This document shows, piece after piece, positions 26,397 to 34,660 of a DNA stretch of 64,000 nucleotides (position 1 is the first letter of the stretch; each line of letters starts with the position of its first letter). The DNA is from Nocardia salmonicida NBRC 13393 (lineage in GTDB: Bacteria > Actinomycetota > Actinomycetes > Mycobacteriales > Mycobacteriaceae). The translations under genes were made by a program, and so were the position numbers. The stretch covers positions 1-64,000 of the forward strand of contig NZ_BDBR01000043.1 of NCBI RefSeq assembly GCF_001613085.1. The letters run 5' to 3'. The notes under the pieces are model-generated. The model was not told the origin of the DNA. It saw only the letters and a program-made list of their open reading frames with translations, and made no database searches.

Positions 26397-27104
26397 CTAT
26401 CGTTTGGTTGCTTCAAGGTAGCTCGCAAACGAATCGGTGAGGCTCGCGAGCGCGGCTTCGCCTTTGGCGGCGGTGGCGGCCGAGGGGAGACCAATGATGC
26501 CTGTGGGGGTGTATTCGGCCATTCCAGTCAGGAGGAAGTGCCGTCGTTCTGTTGCGAGGTGATCGGCGTCGCGATAGGAGTCACGCACCAGTTCCGGGCG
26601 GGCATACAACAGGATTGATGTTTCGAGCTCGCCGCCGTGCATGTCGTCGTGCATGTCGCTCACCATCGCCGCTTGCGTTCGAGCAGCTTCCCAGTCCACG
26701 CGACCGGGGTAGAGCGCGACGTTACGGCCGCTGACGTTGGCTTCGGCGGCGATGTTGGACAGGACATAGTTTCCGCCGTGGCCGTTGACGATGACCAGGG
26801 TGGTGATTGCGCTTCTCTTTAGGGAAGTTCTGATGTCGTCGATCATCACCGTCAGGGTGGATGCGCTGATGCTGACAGTGCCGGGGAAGGTCTCGTGTTC
26901 GTGGCTGCAGGAAAAGGTGATCGGCGGCAGCAGCACGAGTTGATATGTGGTGGCGATTCGTTCGGCGATCAGGCAGGCGATGGCTGTGTCGGTGATCAAC
27001 GGGAGGTGATCGCCGTGTTGTTCGAAGCTGCCGACGGGCAGGACCGCGACCGTACTGTCGAGACGTGCGACGTCGGTCGAGGTGGCAGTCGTGATCAGCT
27101 CCAC
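26397..27104 (-). CDS. Creatininase-family amidohydrolase, 235 aa
   Basis: Metal-dependent amidohydrolase fold of the creatininase/MftE family. Metal and active-site motifs are visible: VLPVGSFEQHGDHLPLITD near residue 22 (Glu, His, Asp), NGHGGN near residue 110 and HGGELETS near residue 155. Length is normal (about 240-260 aa). The start overlaps the end of the XRE-TPR gene by 10 bases, so it is the regulated partner in a two-gene operon. No other mycofactocin genes are near, so an MftE role is unlikely. The substrate is unknown; hydrolysis of a cyclic amide or a small peptide is possible. Confidence 0.88.
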   Translation of the reverse strand: MELITTATSTDVARLDSTVAVLPVGSFEQHGDHLPLITDTAIACLIAERIATTYQLVLLPPITFSCSHEHETFPGTVSISASTLTVMIDDIRTSLKRSAITTLVIVNGHGGNYVLSNIAAEANVSGRNVALYPGRVDWEAARTQAAMVSDMHDDMHGGELETSILLYARPELVRDSYRDADHLATERRHFLLTGMAEYTPTGIIGLPSAATAAKGEAALASLTDSFASYLEATKR

Positions 27105-28501
27105 TCGAACTCCTCATCGTGGGTTACTGAGGCGACCTGGGCTGTCGCCATGTGTGCGCGCAGCATAGCGGCGAAGTCGAGGATGTGGCTGCGGTGTCCT
27201 CGGGCCGCGAGCGCGACGCCTACTTGCTTCAACTGCTGGATCGTCCGGTGTGAGCCGGTGTCGGAGTGGATTGTCAGCGCATGCCTGGCGACGTCGAGGG
27301 CTTGGTCGGGTTGGCTGACGCCAGCGTAGGCGGTCGCGAGCCGGGCAAAGCCCATCCCGAGGTCGCGGTGGTTGCCGGGTGTCCAATCCGCGAGGCCTGA
27401 TTCGAGGGTCGCCAGGGCCTTCTCGGGGCGGCCGAGTTGGACCCAGCAGTGTGCGGCTTCCATCGCGATATAGCCCGATGAACAGTATTGCGCCAAGTCG
27501 TTGGGATCCGTGTTGTCGTCGGAAGCGAGCGTCGCGGCCTCCGCCAGTGCATCGACACATGTTCGGCGGTCTCTTCGGTCGCCGGTGATCGCGGTTCGTT
27601 GTGCGTAGGCGTGACCTTTTTGCCGCAACAGGACCGAGCGTTGCCGCACGGTCAGTCCGACTGTTCTGGTGAGTGCTTCGTCGACCAGATCGACTGCCAA
27701 GGTGGTGTTGTCGGAGTCGGCTGCGATGTTGGATTTGCGCATCAGGACGTAAGCCCGCAGTTGGACGTCGCCGCTCTGCTCCGCACGATTCTGGGCTTCG
27801 TTCGACCATCTCATCGCGGTGTTGAGGTTTCCGGCGTCTTGGTGCAGCCAGCCCAGGAATTCGGCGAACCGGGCGGAAGTGTAGAGCAGCTTCTCGTGAC
27901 GCCGCCCCCGACTGGTTCGCATCGCGGAATCTATTGTTGCGAACTGGCTTTCGACGACATCGAGCAGATCGTGCGGACCTGCGAGCATGTCGAGATTCGC
28001 GTAGTGGGTCAGCGTCGCGAGGTGCGTTTCGGCGAGCGGGTCCTCCGTCGCTGCGTTCGATGCTGGGACCGTTTGGCCGCTAGGGAGCCGCACCGGCGCG
28101 ATGCCCTGTGCCGGAGGCGTTTTCGACTGGAGGTCGAACCAGAGAAGCTCTTCTGGGATTCCGAGGATGTGGGCGATCGTCGCCAAGACCGTGTCATCGA
28201 GTTGGGCACGGTGGTTTTCGAGCCGGCACAGTCGCGGCTGCGAGATGCCCAGCCAGCGCGCCAACTCCGATTGCGGCAGCGGGCGGTGCCCGTGCGCGGG
28301 GTGATGCCGGTACGCCGCGAGGATCGACCCGATATCCCTGCTGCGCAGAGCATCTCGCAACTCACCGGTCCACCACTGCGCGGCGGGCAACCGTGAGGCG
28401 TATGACGCGTGCGCGCAGTCGACGCACAGCGAACGCGCGTCGGTGCCGACGGCGGGCCGTCGGCACCGAACGCAGCCTCGGAACCCAGGCGATGACGCCA
28501 T
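27095..28501 (-). CDS. XRE-TPR regulator with N-terminal zinc ribbon, 468 aa
   Basis: Three parts can be seen. First, a Cys-pair ribbon (CVRCRRP and CVDCAH, residues 10-30). Second, an HTH at about 70-120 (LPQSELARWLGISQPRLCRLE, then LATIAHILGIPEELLWF). Third, a long helical TPR-like array to residue 468. The same HTH plus LLWF arrangement occurs in the regulator at 48190-49539, so the two are related. It is directly coupled to the creatininase gene, overlapping by 10 bases. The divergent region to the cold-shock gene contains the palindrome GTGAAT/ATTCAC at 28533-28551, a candidate operator. The inducer is unknown. Confidence 0.88.
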   Translation of the reverse strand: MASSPGFRGCVRCRRPAVGTDARSLCVDCAHASYASRLPAAQWWTGELRDALRSRDIGSILAAYRHHPAHGHRPLPQSELARWLGISQPRLCRLENHRAQLDDTVLATIAHILGIPEELLWFDLQSKTPPAQGIAPVRLPSGQTVPASNAATEDPLAETHLATLTHYANLDMLAGPHDLLDVVESQFATIDSAMRTSRGRRHEKLLYTSARFAEFLGWLHQDAGNLNTAMRWSNEAQNRAEQSGDVQLRAYVLMRKSNIAADSDNTTLAVDLVDEALTRTVGLTVRQRSVLLRQKGHAYAQRTAITGDRRDRRTCVDALAEAATLASDDNTDPNDLAQYCSSGYIAMEAAHCWVQLGRPEKALATLESGLADWTPGNHRDLGMGFARLATAYAGVSQPDQALDVARHALTIHSDTGSHRTIQQLKQVGVALAARGHRSHILDFAAMLRAHMATAQVASVTHDEEFEWS

Positions 28502-28532
28502 CTGTCCACCCTAATCCTCGACCGATCTCGCA

Positions 28533-28551
28533 GTGAATCAAACCTATTCAC
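28533..28551. promoter_or_regulatory. Candidate operator palindrome in divergent promoter region
   Basis: Perfect 6-base arms GTGAAT and ATTCAC with a 7-base spacer, about 32 bases before the XRE-TPR start codon, in the 210-base gap between that gene and the cold-shock gene. Size and position suit an XRE operator. Confidence 0.35.
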
Positions 28552-28711
28552 CCGAGCACTACAGCCGGAGCCGACCAACGCCCACGATGACTACCAGCGC
28601 TAAAGCCTGACGGCAGGTCAATTCGCCGCCAGCAACCCGGAATTTGCGTAGCTCCTCACATCGGAAGACCGGCGACGGGGAGACCGAACAGGATCAAGGA
28701 GGCCGTATCAG

Positions 28712-29023
28712 ATGTCCACCAACGGAATTGTGAAGTGGTTCAGCGCCGAAAAGGGGTTCGGGTTCATTTCCCGCGCAGACGGCCCTGATGTCTTCGTCCA
28801 CTACTCCGGCATCATCGGCCAAGGCTACCGAAGCCTCGCCGACGGTGCGCCCGTGCAGTTCGAGATCACCAAAGGCAGCCGTGGTCCCCAGGCAGCCGAC
28901 GTGCGGCTGATCGACACCGGCCCCTCCGATCAGCAACCGGATCCAGCAACGGGCACTGAATTCCCGACGGCCACCACAACACCAGCCGCGGATGTGGATG
29001 CGCTGTGGACACCAAATCTCTAG
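28712..29023 (+). CDS. Cold-shock domain protein, 103 aa
   Basis: CspA-type nucleic-acid-binding OB fold in residues 1-67. GIVKWFSAEKGFGFISR holds RNP1 (KGFGFI) and DVFVHYSGI holds RNP2. A disordered Thr/Pro tail of about 35 residues follows and is not in the usual 67-residue CspA, so the protein is an extended form. ATG follows AAGGAGG at about 10 bases. Its 3' end overlaps the next gene by 19 bases, making it the head of an accessory operon and not a free-standing csp gene. An RNA-chaperone or antiterminator role for the operon is possible. Confidence 0.93.
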   Translation: MSTNGIVKWFSAEKGFGFISRADGPDVFVHYSGIIGQGYRSLADGAPVQFEITKGSRGPQAADVRLIDTGPSDQQPDPATGTEFPTATTTPAADVDALWTPNL

Positions 29024-29355
29024 TCGGCACCACCTGCCGCTGGTTGTCTGAACGAAACCAAACACGCGCATACCAGTTGGGGGTCGAGGCGGTGTGGAAC
29101 AGAAGAAGCCATGAGCTACAAGCCATCCTGCGATGGGCGGCCCGCCATCGTCCGGACGAGCTGGAAGCCTGCGTCACCGAACTCAAATCCGAACCCACAG
29201 GTCGGCTTCGGTGGCGAGCGAGGACCCGCCGATCCGCAGCAGTAGACAAGGCTTTGACAGCCATCACCACCGGACCGGCCACCCGACATCGACTCCTGGC
29301 CATCATTGCGCGCTCGACAGTGAGAACCGGCTACGTCCGTGGAGGCAACGAATGA
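29005..29355 (+). CDS. Basic hypothetical protein, 116 aa
   Basis: Unrecognised. The GTG start lies within the cold-shock gene and the stop overlaps the next start as ATGA, so it is held in an overlapping operon. The protein is very Arg-rich and helical (AYQLGVEAVWNRRSHELQA, LRWRARTRRSAAVDKALTAI), suggesting nucleic-acid contact. No metal motif or membrane segment is present. The exact start is uncertain because no ribosome-binding site is strong. Confidence 0.6.
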   Translation: MDTKSLVGTTCRWLSERNQTRAYQLGVEAVWNRRSHELQAILRWAARHRPDELEACVTELKSEPTGRLRWRARTRRSAAVDKALTAITTGPATRHRLLAIIARSTVRTGYVRGGNE

Positions 29356-29897
29356 ACGCGTTTCCGGCGCGGACACCATCCACAGCTCCCATGGACCACC
29401 CCCCGTGCACAACGACTTCCGGCGACACTGTGTTGGATTTCGTGGGCGTCACCGCGGCATCGCGTTGCACCTACTACCGAGAGGTCTGCCAGCTTCCAGC
29501 CGTCCTCGACCCCCTTACCGACCAGATCGTCGTCATCGCGGGTCGTGTACAGGCGGTCATGGTCCCTGCCCCTCTCGGTCGACGAATGCGCGCGGAGTTG
29601 GACAGACGAGCTGAAGAATGTGGACCGATCGTGTCCCATCCCCAGTCAGGGTCGTGGACCTTCCTCACCAGATCCGAATTCCGACTCGATATCCCCGCCG
29701 CCGAGGCCGCCTCGTTGTGGGACCACAACGTGGTGGTCATGGCTTCCGGCGTGCAGATCGGACTTCCGACGCCGACCGCGAGAAACGACGACCCTGTCCG
29801 TCTTTGGGAGCTGCCACCACATAGCCCGCAGCGCCCGGGGACCACAACGGTTCTGCGTGCGGTGCGTGCCTGTGTAGAACGGGGCGAATCACGATGA
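29352..29897 (+). CDS. Uncharacterised protein, 181 aa (paralog 1 of 3)
   Basis: First of three diverged tandem paralogs. The pattern is TYYREV-LPAV, QIVVIAGRVQAVMVPAPLG, GPIVSHPQSGSWTFLT, then ASGVQIGLPTPTARNDDPVRLWELPPHSP and a C-terminal helix. This family occurs widely in Nocardia and Streptomyces accessory regions and is sometimes mislabelled as an RNA polymerase subunit; no function is established. The beta-rich core with the conserved LPTP turn suggests a compact ligand- or nucleotide-binding fold. ATGA overlaps with both neighbours show strict coupling. An N-terminal Thr/Pro segment of about 25 residues is extra compared with its siblings. Confidence 0.75.
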   Translation: MNAFPARTPSTAPMDHPPCTTTSGDTVLDFVGVTAASRCTYYREVCQLPAVLDPLTDQIVVIAGRVQAVMVPAPLGRRMRAELDRRAEECGPIVSHPQSGSWTFLTRSEFRLDIPAAEAASLWDHNVVVMASGVQIGLPTPTARNDDPVRLWELPPHSPQRPGTTTVLRAVRACVERGESR

Positions 29898-30337
29898 CTC
29901 GCGGACGAGTTCTAGCGACCGACAAGGTTATTCGTCAGGCGACCGTTTACCGGCAGGTGTGTGGATTCGATGCGTTCGCCCGGGAATCCACCGGCCAGAT
30001 CGTCGTGCGGACCGGCACCATCGGCGCGATCGTGTTGCCGTCTGCGCTGTGTCAGCGAGTCGTTGCGGAGATGGCGTGGCCGGGACCAGTCATCCTCGAC
30101 ACCAGCTCCCGCCGTCCTGTGGCGACAATGATGACCAGGCCGCCACCGTCATACCTGCGTAGCTCGAGTACCTATGCGGCACTATCGGCCGTCGAGGCCG
30201 TGCTGATGCCCGACGGTGACGAGGTGCTACTGCCCTCACCACGTGATCCCGCGCGACGCTGGCTGCCGTTCGAACCACTGGATCCGTATCGGCCTACCGC
30301 CGAGGTCGTCGTCACCGCGATCTTGGCGTGCCGGTAG
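29894..30337 (+). CDS. Uncharacterised protein, 147 aa (paralog 2 of 3)
   Basis: Second paralog of the tandem set. It keeps the pattern TVYRQVCGFDAF, GQIVVRTGTIGAIVLPSALC, GPVILDTSSRRP, MPDGDEVLLPSPRDPARRWLPF and a terminal helix. ATG overlaps the stop of paralog 1 (ATGA). There is no signal peptide. It is shorter at the N-terminus than paralog 1, which helps define the core domain as about 130 residues. Function unknown. Confidence 0.75.
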   Translation: MTRGRVLATDKVIRQATVYRQVCGFDAFARESTGQIVVRTGTIGAIVLPSALCQRVVAEMAWPGPVILDTSSRRPVATMMTRPPPSYLRSSSTYAALSAVEAVLMPDGDEVLLPSPRDPARRWLPFEPLDPYRPTAEVVVTAILACR

Positions 30338-30354
30338 GGCACCGGAGGTTCGCT

Positions 30355-30576
30355 ATGCCGCTGCCGCGATCACCTCGCCCCGACGAACCCGACACCCACC
30401 TACGGGTGATCAGCGCCGGGCTGGTGGTCGACTTCCGCGGCTGCCGCACCGCGGTGCGGAACTTTCTGCGTGACTGGCTTTCCCATCCCCATCCATCCAT
30501 CACCGCTACCGAGATTCGGGACGGATTTCTCCCGATAAACCGAATGCCCTGCGAGGAACTGTGGCTACACCCCTGA
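30355..30576 (+). CDS. Hypothetical protein, 73 aa
   Basis: Small protein starting at the ATG that follows GGAGG at 6 bases, which fixes the start against an earlier in-frame codon at 30328. It is Arg/Pro-rich at the N-terminus, then VISAGLVVDFRGCRTAVRNFLRDWL, which looks like a short strand-helix unit. It overlaps paralog 3 by 16 bases. No family recognised. Confidence 0.6.
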   Translation: MPLPRSPRPDEPDTHLRVISAGLVVDFRGCRTAVRNFLRDWLSHPHPSITATEIRDGFLPINRMPCEELWLHP

Positions 30577-31013
30577 CCCAAACCCCTGCCGATCGCTGCA
30601 TCGCCTACCGGAGCCTTGGTTGGCGCGTCGAGCTCGACGGATACGACCAGATCATCCTGCCCGCCAAGACTGTTCACGGGATCCAAGTGTGTTCGGGATT
30701 GGCGGACCTGGTCCTGGACACGCTGCGCCACAGCAGGGTGATCACGCCGGTCGTGGACAACGTCGCCACCCGGACCCGCACCTTCTTGACCACCGCGCCC
30801 AAGGTCGGCGATACCCGGGCGATCAGCTTGTTTCCGCCTACCTCGACGGTGCAGGCCATCCGTACCGCCCCCGGTTCCCCGATCCCACTGCCCACCCCGG
30901 GAGACGAGACCCGTGTCTGGCTCGATGAACCCCGCCCGGACAGTCTCGCCGATTTCGAGTTGCTGATCAGCTTCACCCTCGACGCCGCGCGCGCCGCGCT
31001 GCACGCCGCGTGA
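30561..31013 (+). CDS. Uncharacterised protein, 150 aa (paralog 3 of 3)
   Basis: Third member of the tandem set. The GTG start lies inside the preceding 73-residue gene. The same landmarks are visible: CIAYRSLGWRVELD, DQIILPAKTVHGIQV, TFLTTAPK, then SPIPLPTPGDETRVWLDEPRPD and a C-terminal Ala-rich helix. It is the most diverged of the three in its first half. An 85-base gap then leads to the DUF5753 gene, which begins the next block. Confidence 0.72.
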   Translation: MATPLTQTPADRCIAYRSLGWRVELDGYDQIILPAKTVHGIQVCSGLADLVLDTLRHSRVITPVVDNVATRTRTFLTTAPKVGDTRAISLFPPTSTVQAIRTAPGSPIPLPTPGDETRVWLDEPRPDSLADFELLISFTLDAARAALHAA

Positions 31014-31098
31014 CCGACCACCACGCCAACTGAACCAACATCCCCGATTCGCCGGGCGCCGACCGGCGTCCCCACCACCACACAGATACGGAACTGAC

Positions 31099-31698
31099 AT
31101 GACCTATGCGAGTTGGTACGCCCGGACCGAGTCCGGCCTGGCTGCGCTGCAGCGCAGCCTGATCGACATCGAGAGTGGTGTCACCCGCCAGCGCGCATGG
31201 AACCCGGAATTGGTCATCGGACTGGCCCAGACCGAGGACTACGCACGGGCGGTCCTGACCGCCTGCATCGGAGTCCTGGGCGTTCCGAACGATCTCGACG
31301 AGGTCGTCGCGGCCCGGATGCAACGCCAACTGATCCTCGACCGCGAACCCCACACGTTCGAGTTCCTCATCGGCGAGTGGGCCTTGCATCGCACGGTCGG
31401 TAGCGCCGCGGTGATGCGCGCTCAGATCAAGGCGTTGATCGATGACCTGGACTCCCGCCCGAACCTTCGCATCGGGATCGTCGCGCTCAGCGCCGAATTC
31501 GTAGCCGCCACCTTGGCTTTCGTTATCCACGACAGCTCTGCGGTCGAGATCGAAACCGTCACCGGTGAAGTCATCGCCACCCGCCCCGACGACATCGCAC
31601 TCGCTGAGCGCACCTTCGCCCTGCTCCAGAACCAAGCCGTCTACGGCGACGACGCGCGGGTCCTGCTCACCCGAGCACTAGCTACCCACACCGACTAG
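31099..31698 (+). CDS. Free-standing DUF5753 protein, 199 aa
   Basis: DUF5753 is normally the C-terminal domain of Streptomyces-type XRE regulators. Here the full domain stands alone with no HTH: residues 1-40 hold only a short helix, then LVIGLAQTEDYARAVLTA, an R-RQLIL segment, EWALHRTVGSAAVMRAQI and a final strand. An ATG with GGAAC upstream opens the frame, and no HTH is encoded immediately upstream in any frame. It could be a ligand-sensing or anti-regulator partner for an HTH protein elsewhere. It heads the secreted-protein block with 136 bases to the DUF4254 gene. Confidence 0.75.
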   Translation: MTYASWYARTESGLAALQRSLIDIESGVTRQRAWNPELVIGLAQTEDYARAVLTACIGVLGVPNDLDEVVAARMQRQLILDREPHTFEFLIGEWALHRTVGSAAVMRAQIKALIDDLDSRPNLRIGIVALSAEFVAATLAFVIHDSSAVEIETVTGEVIATRPDDIALAERTFALLQNQAVYGDDARVLLTRALATHTD

Positions 31699-31834
31699 CC
31701 GTCACCGTCGTCCACCGCCGAGCCAACCGGCTCGACGGCGGCGTGGTCGCGAGTTGTTCTGCCCCCGATCTGATTCACCACCACACCGACGCCGCAAGGT
31801 CGCGAGTGTGCGCTGTTCGCAAGGAGCTTCGTCG

Positions 31835-32305
31835 ATGACCAGCGCAAACGAGCCGTCACCGTCGCTTCCATCAGGGCGGGTCGTGCTGCAAGCGATGTTC
31901 GGACGGGCCAGCAGCCACCAGCTGACCCATCCTCTCCTCGCCGCCGCGGCCGAGCTGGTCCGTCTGGCCACCCGCGCCGCCGACGACGAAGTCAGCAGGG
32001 CGCGGATCGGGCAGATGCGGCGCATCGACACCTACGTCGATCAGGTCCTGCCGATCCCGGTCGAGTCAGCGGTGCTGCACACCGAAACGGTCTCGATGGT
32101 GCTGGTCAGGATGGCCGACCACGCCGCGTCGCCGGGCCGCCCCGTCGACCTCGACCGGTTGTCTGCGGTGTGGGGCCCGCTCGATGAGCTGGTGCGCGGG
32201 CTCGACGCGCTCACCGACGATCTGCTCGCCGGACGTCGGCGGGTCCCGTTGAGCATCTGGTGGAGCACCCGCTCCGACTTGATTCCCTTGCAGGAGAAGC
32301 GATGA
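31835..32305 (+). CDS. DUF4254-like protein, 156 aa
   Basis: Helical soluble protein. LTHPLLAAAAELVRLATRA, then ARIGQMRRIDTYVDQVLP and SAVLHTETVSMVLVRMADHAA match the DUF4254 pattern (HPL--A--L, ID-Y-D, HTET-G----R-A). DUF4254 members are often found in Nocardia next to secreted or glycosylation-related genes; the function is unknown. ATG 31835 follows AAGGAG. The stop overlaps the start of the cutinase gene (ATGA), showing coupling to a secreted esterase. Confidence 0.75.
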   Translation: MTSANEPSPSLPSGRVVLQAMFGRASSHQLTHPLLAAAAELVRLATRAADDEVSRARIGQMRRIDTYVDQVLPIPVESAVLHTETVSMVLVRMADHAASPGRPVDLDRLSAVWGPLDELVRGLDALTDDLLAGRRRVPLSIWWSTRSDLIPLQEKR

Positions 32306-34044
32306 CACTCACCCGAAGGACCGCGGCGATCGTCGCTTGCGTCGCGGTCTTCGTCTCGGGCGCACCTGAGGTGTGCGTGGCCTCGGCGTCACCGACGACG
32401 ACACCGGCCCCTTCGACGTCGCTGTCGCTCACGAAATGTCCAGCGCTGTATGTGTTCGCTGTTCAGGGCACCGGTGAGTCCTCACCGGATGCCGCGCCGA
32501 GCACTGACACCGGGATGTTGTCGCTGGTGATGCGGCCGATGATGGCCGCCGCTTCCGATCCGGGTCTGGTCGATCGCGCCTATGTGCCTTATCCGGCGGG
32601 CTTCGGTGGCGCGGTCGGTGCCTCGCTCGTTCCGTACGCCGAATCGGTCGCTACCGGCGTGGTGCGCACGGAATCGATGATGGCGCAGCTTCATTCGGTG
32701 TGTCCGCGAACCAGGGTGGGGTTGGTGAGCTATTCGCAGGGCTCGCATGTCGCCTCGATCGTGGCCCAGCAGATCGGTGCGGGCCACGGGGTCGTCGATC
32801 CCAGTGTGATCGCGGCGGTGATCTTGATGGCCGACCCGACCCGAAGCCCCGGCACGGGATTGTTCCCTGGCACCGAAGCCTCCGCACCGGCCCCGGCGCC
32901 AGGAACCAGTGGAAAACATCTGGCAGCACTGCCCGCAGCGCCGGTCCGATCAGGGGTTGCGGGTGGTGGGATCGGCCCGCAGCGTGACATCGCCGAAGAT
33001 TTCGGCGCACTGACCGGCCGAGTGGCCAGTGTCTGCGTCTCCGGTGATCTGGCCTGCGACACCCCCGAGGGGTCGGCGATCTTGCGTGCCGCCGCGGGGG
33101 TGGCTTCGCAGTCGCTGATTTCGACCGGGGACCCGATCGGCTCGCTGATCTCGATCGGGCAAGCCCTCGCCTACACCTCGCTCAACGCAGCAGCCACCGT
33201 CCTCGACGACATCGCTGTTGTTGACTCATATGGCACGCTGAGCATTTCACCGCAGAAGTCGATATCGCAGCGCCTCGCGGATGCCTCGGACCCGCGGGCC
33301 GGGTTGGATGTCAACGCCGCCCTCGCCGCCGTGACACGTGTCGGAACTATCGGGTTCGACGCGGTCAACGCTGTTGTCGCGTCGGTGCTCAACCCCGCCG
33401 CCCTCACCCAGCTGGCGGCTGTCGCACTGTCCAATCCGGCCGCCGCTGTCGTCATGCTGGGCGAGAAGTTCACCAGTGCGGTCGCCGACCTGGTGGCGCC
33501 GACGACCGGAGATCGACTGATCTCGACGGCATTCGATGTCGTGCGGCGCGAGGTTGCCGACAACCGCGACCTGCTCGACCTCACCACGTGGGTGCGGATC
33601 TGGGAAACCGGAATGCGGCACGACGCCTACTCCCATGCCGTCGGTGACGGGCCCTCCCCTGCCGCGTGGGCGGGATCGTGGCTTGCCGCCGTCGCCCACG
33701 ACGCCGCCGCCGCACCCTTGTTACCGGCGCGCACTGGTGAAGTTTCACCTCCGTCGCCGACCGCTACCCTCACGCGCTCGGTGCTCGTCTCGACCTCGTC
33801 CGCGCCGTTCAGCGTGGACCTTCCAGCTCCCACCACCTCACGAGGACCGAGCCCCTTGCCGGTCGAGGTGGTGGGAGCCCCCCAACACATCGCGGCACCA
33901 CCCACCGAGCTGCCACAACTACCGGCCACCGTTCCGGTGACCGTGGTCGGCCCAAGCCAGCCCGGCGTCAGCGCCGACGCGACCCACCCCCCGACTAGCT
34001 CGACCGTTGCCCGCCAGCCCGGCATCACCGACCCCACTCGCTAA
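32302..34044 (+). CDS. Secreted cutinase-family esterase with long C-terminal extension, 580 aa
   Basis: Exported serine esterase. The Sec signal is MTLTRRTAAIVACVAVFVSG with cleavage near residue 28. The cutinase domain (about 40-260) has CPALYVFAVQGTGE, the nucleophile elbow SYSQGSHV (Ser about 148), paired Cys residues, and CVSGDLACDTPEG holding the Asp. The normal nearby His is not obvious; a candidate His lies in RHDAYSHAVG near residue 450, so the catalytic triad is uncertain. The domain is followed by about 300 residues of Ala-rich helices and a Pro/Thr/Ser-rich tail, far longer than ordinary cutinases (about 220 aa). It overlaps the DUF4254 gene. Confidence 0.88.
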   Translation: MTLTRRTAAIVACVAVFVSGAPEVCVASASPTTTPAPSTSLSLTKCPALYVFAVQGTGESSPDAAPSTDTGMLSLVMRPMMAAASDPGLVDRAYVPYPAGFGGAVGASLVPYAESVATGVVRTESMMAQLHSVCPRTRVGLVSYSQGSHVASIVAQQIGAGHGVVDPSVIAAVILMADPTRSPGTGLFPGTEASAPAPAPGTSGKHLAALPAAPVRSGVAGGGIGPQRDIAEDFGALTGRVASVCVSGDLACDTPEGSAILRAAAGVASQSLISTGDPIGSLISIGQALAYTSLNAAATVLDDIAVVDSYGTLSISPQKSISQRLADASDPRAGLDVNAALAAVTRVGTIGFDAVNAVVASVLNPAALTQLAAVALSNPAAAVVMLGEKFTSAVADLVAPTTGDRLISTAFDVVRREVADNRDLLDLTTWVRIWETGMRHDAYSHAVGDGPSPAAWAGSWLAAVAHDAAAAPLLPARTGEVSPPSPTATLTRSVLVSTSSAPFSVDLPAPTTSRGPSPLPVEVVGAPQHIAAPPTELPQLPATVPVTVVGPSQPGVSADATHPPTSSTVARQPGITDPTR

Positions 34045-34117
34045 CTCCCCCAACCCCTCCGCTGTCTGGCAGCGCACTGCCCGTAACCAGCAGTCCTCAC
34101 CGATCGATCGGAGACCG

Positions 34118-34660
34118 ATGAACAGAAGAATCGCACCGTTGCCCGACACCAACCGGTTGCTCACGGTGTGGAACGGCGCGCAAAAGTCGACGACCTCGCT
34201 CGAGCACGCCACGCACGTCTTCGTCACGATGTGGACGATCTACCTCACAGACGTGGACCCGGCGACCATCAGTGAATGGCAGCACTACGAGATCCCCAAA
34301 GCCGCGACCGATCTCAGTCGCACCATCGCCCGGGTGATCGATGACGAGATCAGCTGGCATATCGGGAACCGACACGACACAGCGGTCCTGATCGACGACG
34401 ACTCCCCCGAGCTCGTCACCGCCGGGGAACTGGTCGGTCGCATCGCTATGTTCACCGTGCTCTTCGACAAATGGCCGCCGCACCTGGGCCAGTGCCCGCT
34501 CGGTCCGGCGTTCCTCGAATCCGGCCGACAGTTCGACAAGCTGATGCGGGGCCTGGCCAAAGGTCGTCGCCAGCCTCGTCGCCGTTGCGACGGTTTGCCG
34601 CCGGTCCCCCGACCGCAGCGCATCGAGCTGGGCGCCGTGCCCCGAAGCAGCCAACCATGA
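34118..34660 (+). CDS. Hypothetical protein, 180 aa
   Basis: Unrecognised soluble helical protein. ATG 34118 is chosen because the upstream open frame is Pro/Ser-rich and overlaps the cutinase end. The visible core is LEHATHVFVTMWTIYLTD, then TAGELVGRIAMFTVLFDKWPP, and a very basic C-terminus (KGRRQPRRR). The arrangement of helices recalls DUF4254, but the HTET motif is missing. Its stop overlaps the next start (ATGA). Confidence 0.68.
   Translation: MNRRIAPLPDTNRLLTVWNGAQKSTTSLEHATHVFVTMWTIYLTDVDPATISEWQHYEIPKAATDLSRTIARVIDDEISWHIGNRHDTAVLIDDDSPELVTAGELVGRIAMFTVLFDKWPPHLGQCPLGPAFLESGRQFDKLMRGLAKGRRQPRRRCDGLPPVPRPQRIELGAVPRSSQP

Noticed and set aside
26397..27104. Mycofactocin maturation protein MftE
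   Set aside because: Family match only; no other mycofactocin genes are present.
29352..31013. RNA polymerase beta subunit, as such proteins are sometimes labelled
   Set aside because: The proteins are about 150-180 residues and show no polymerase motifs.
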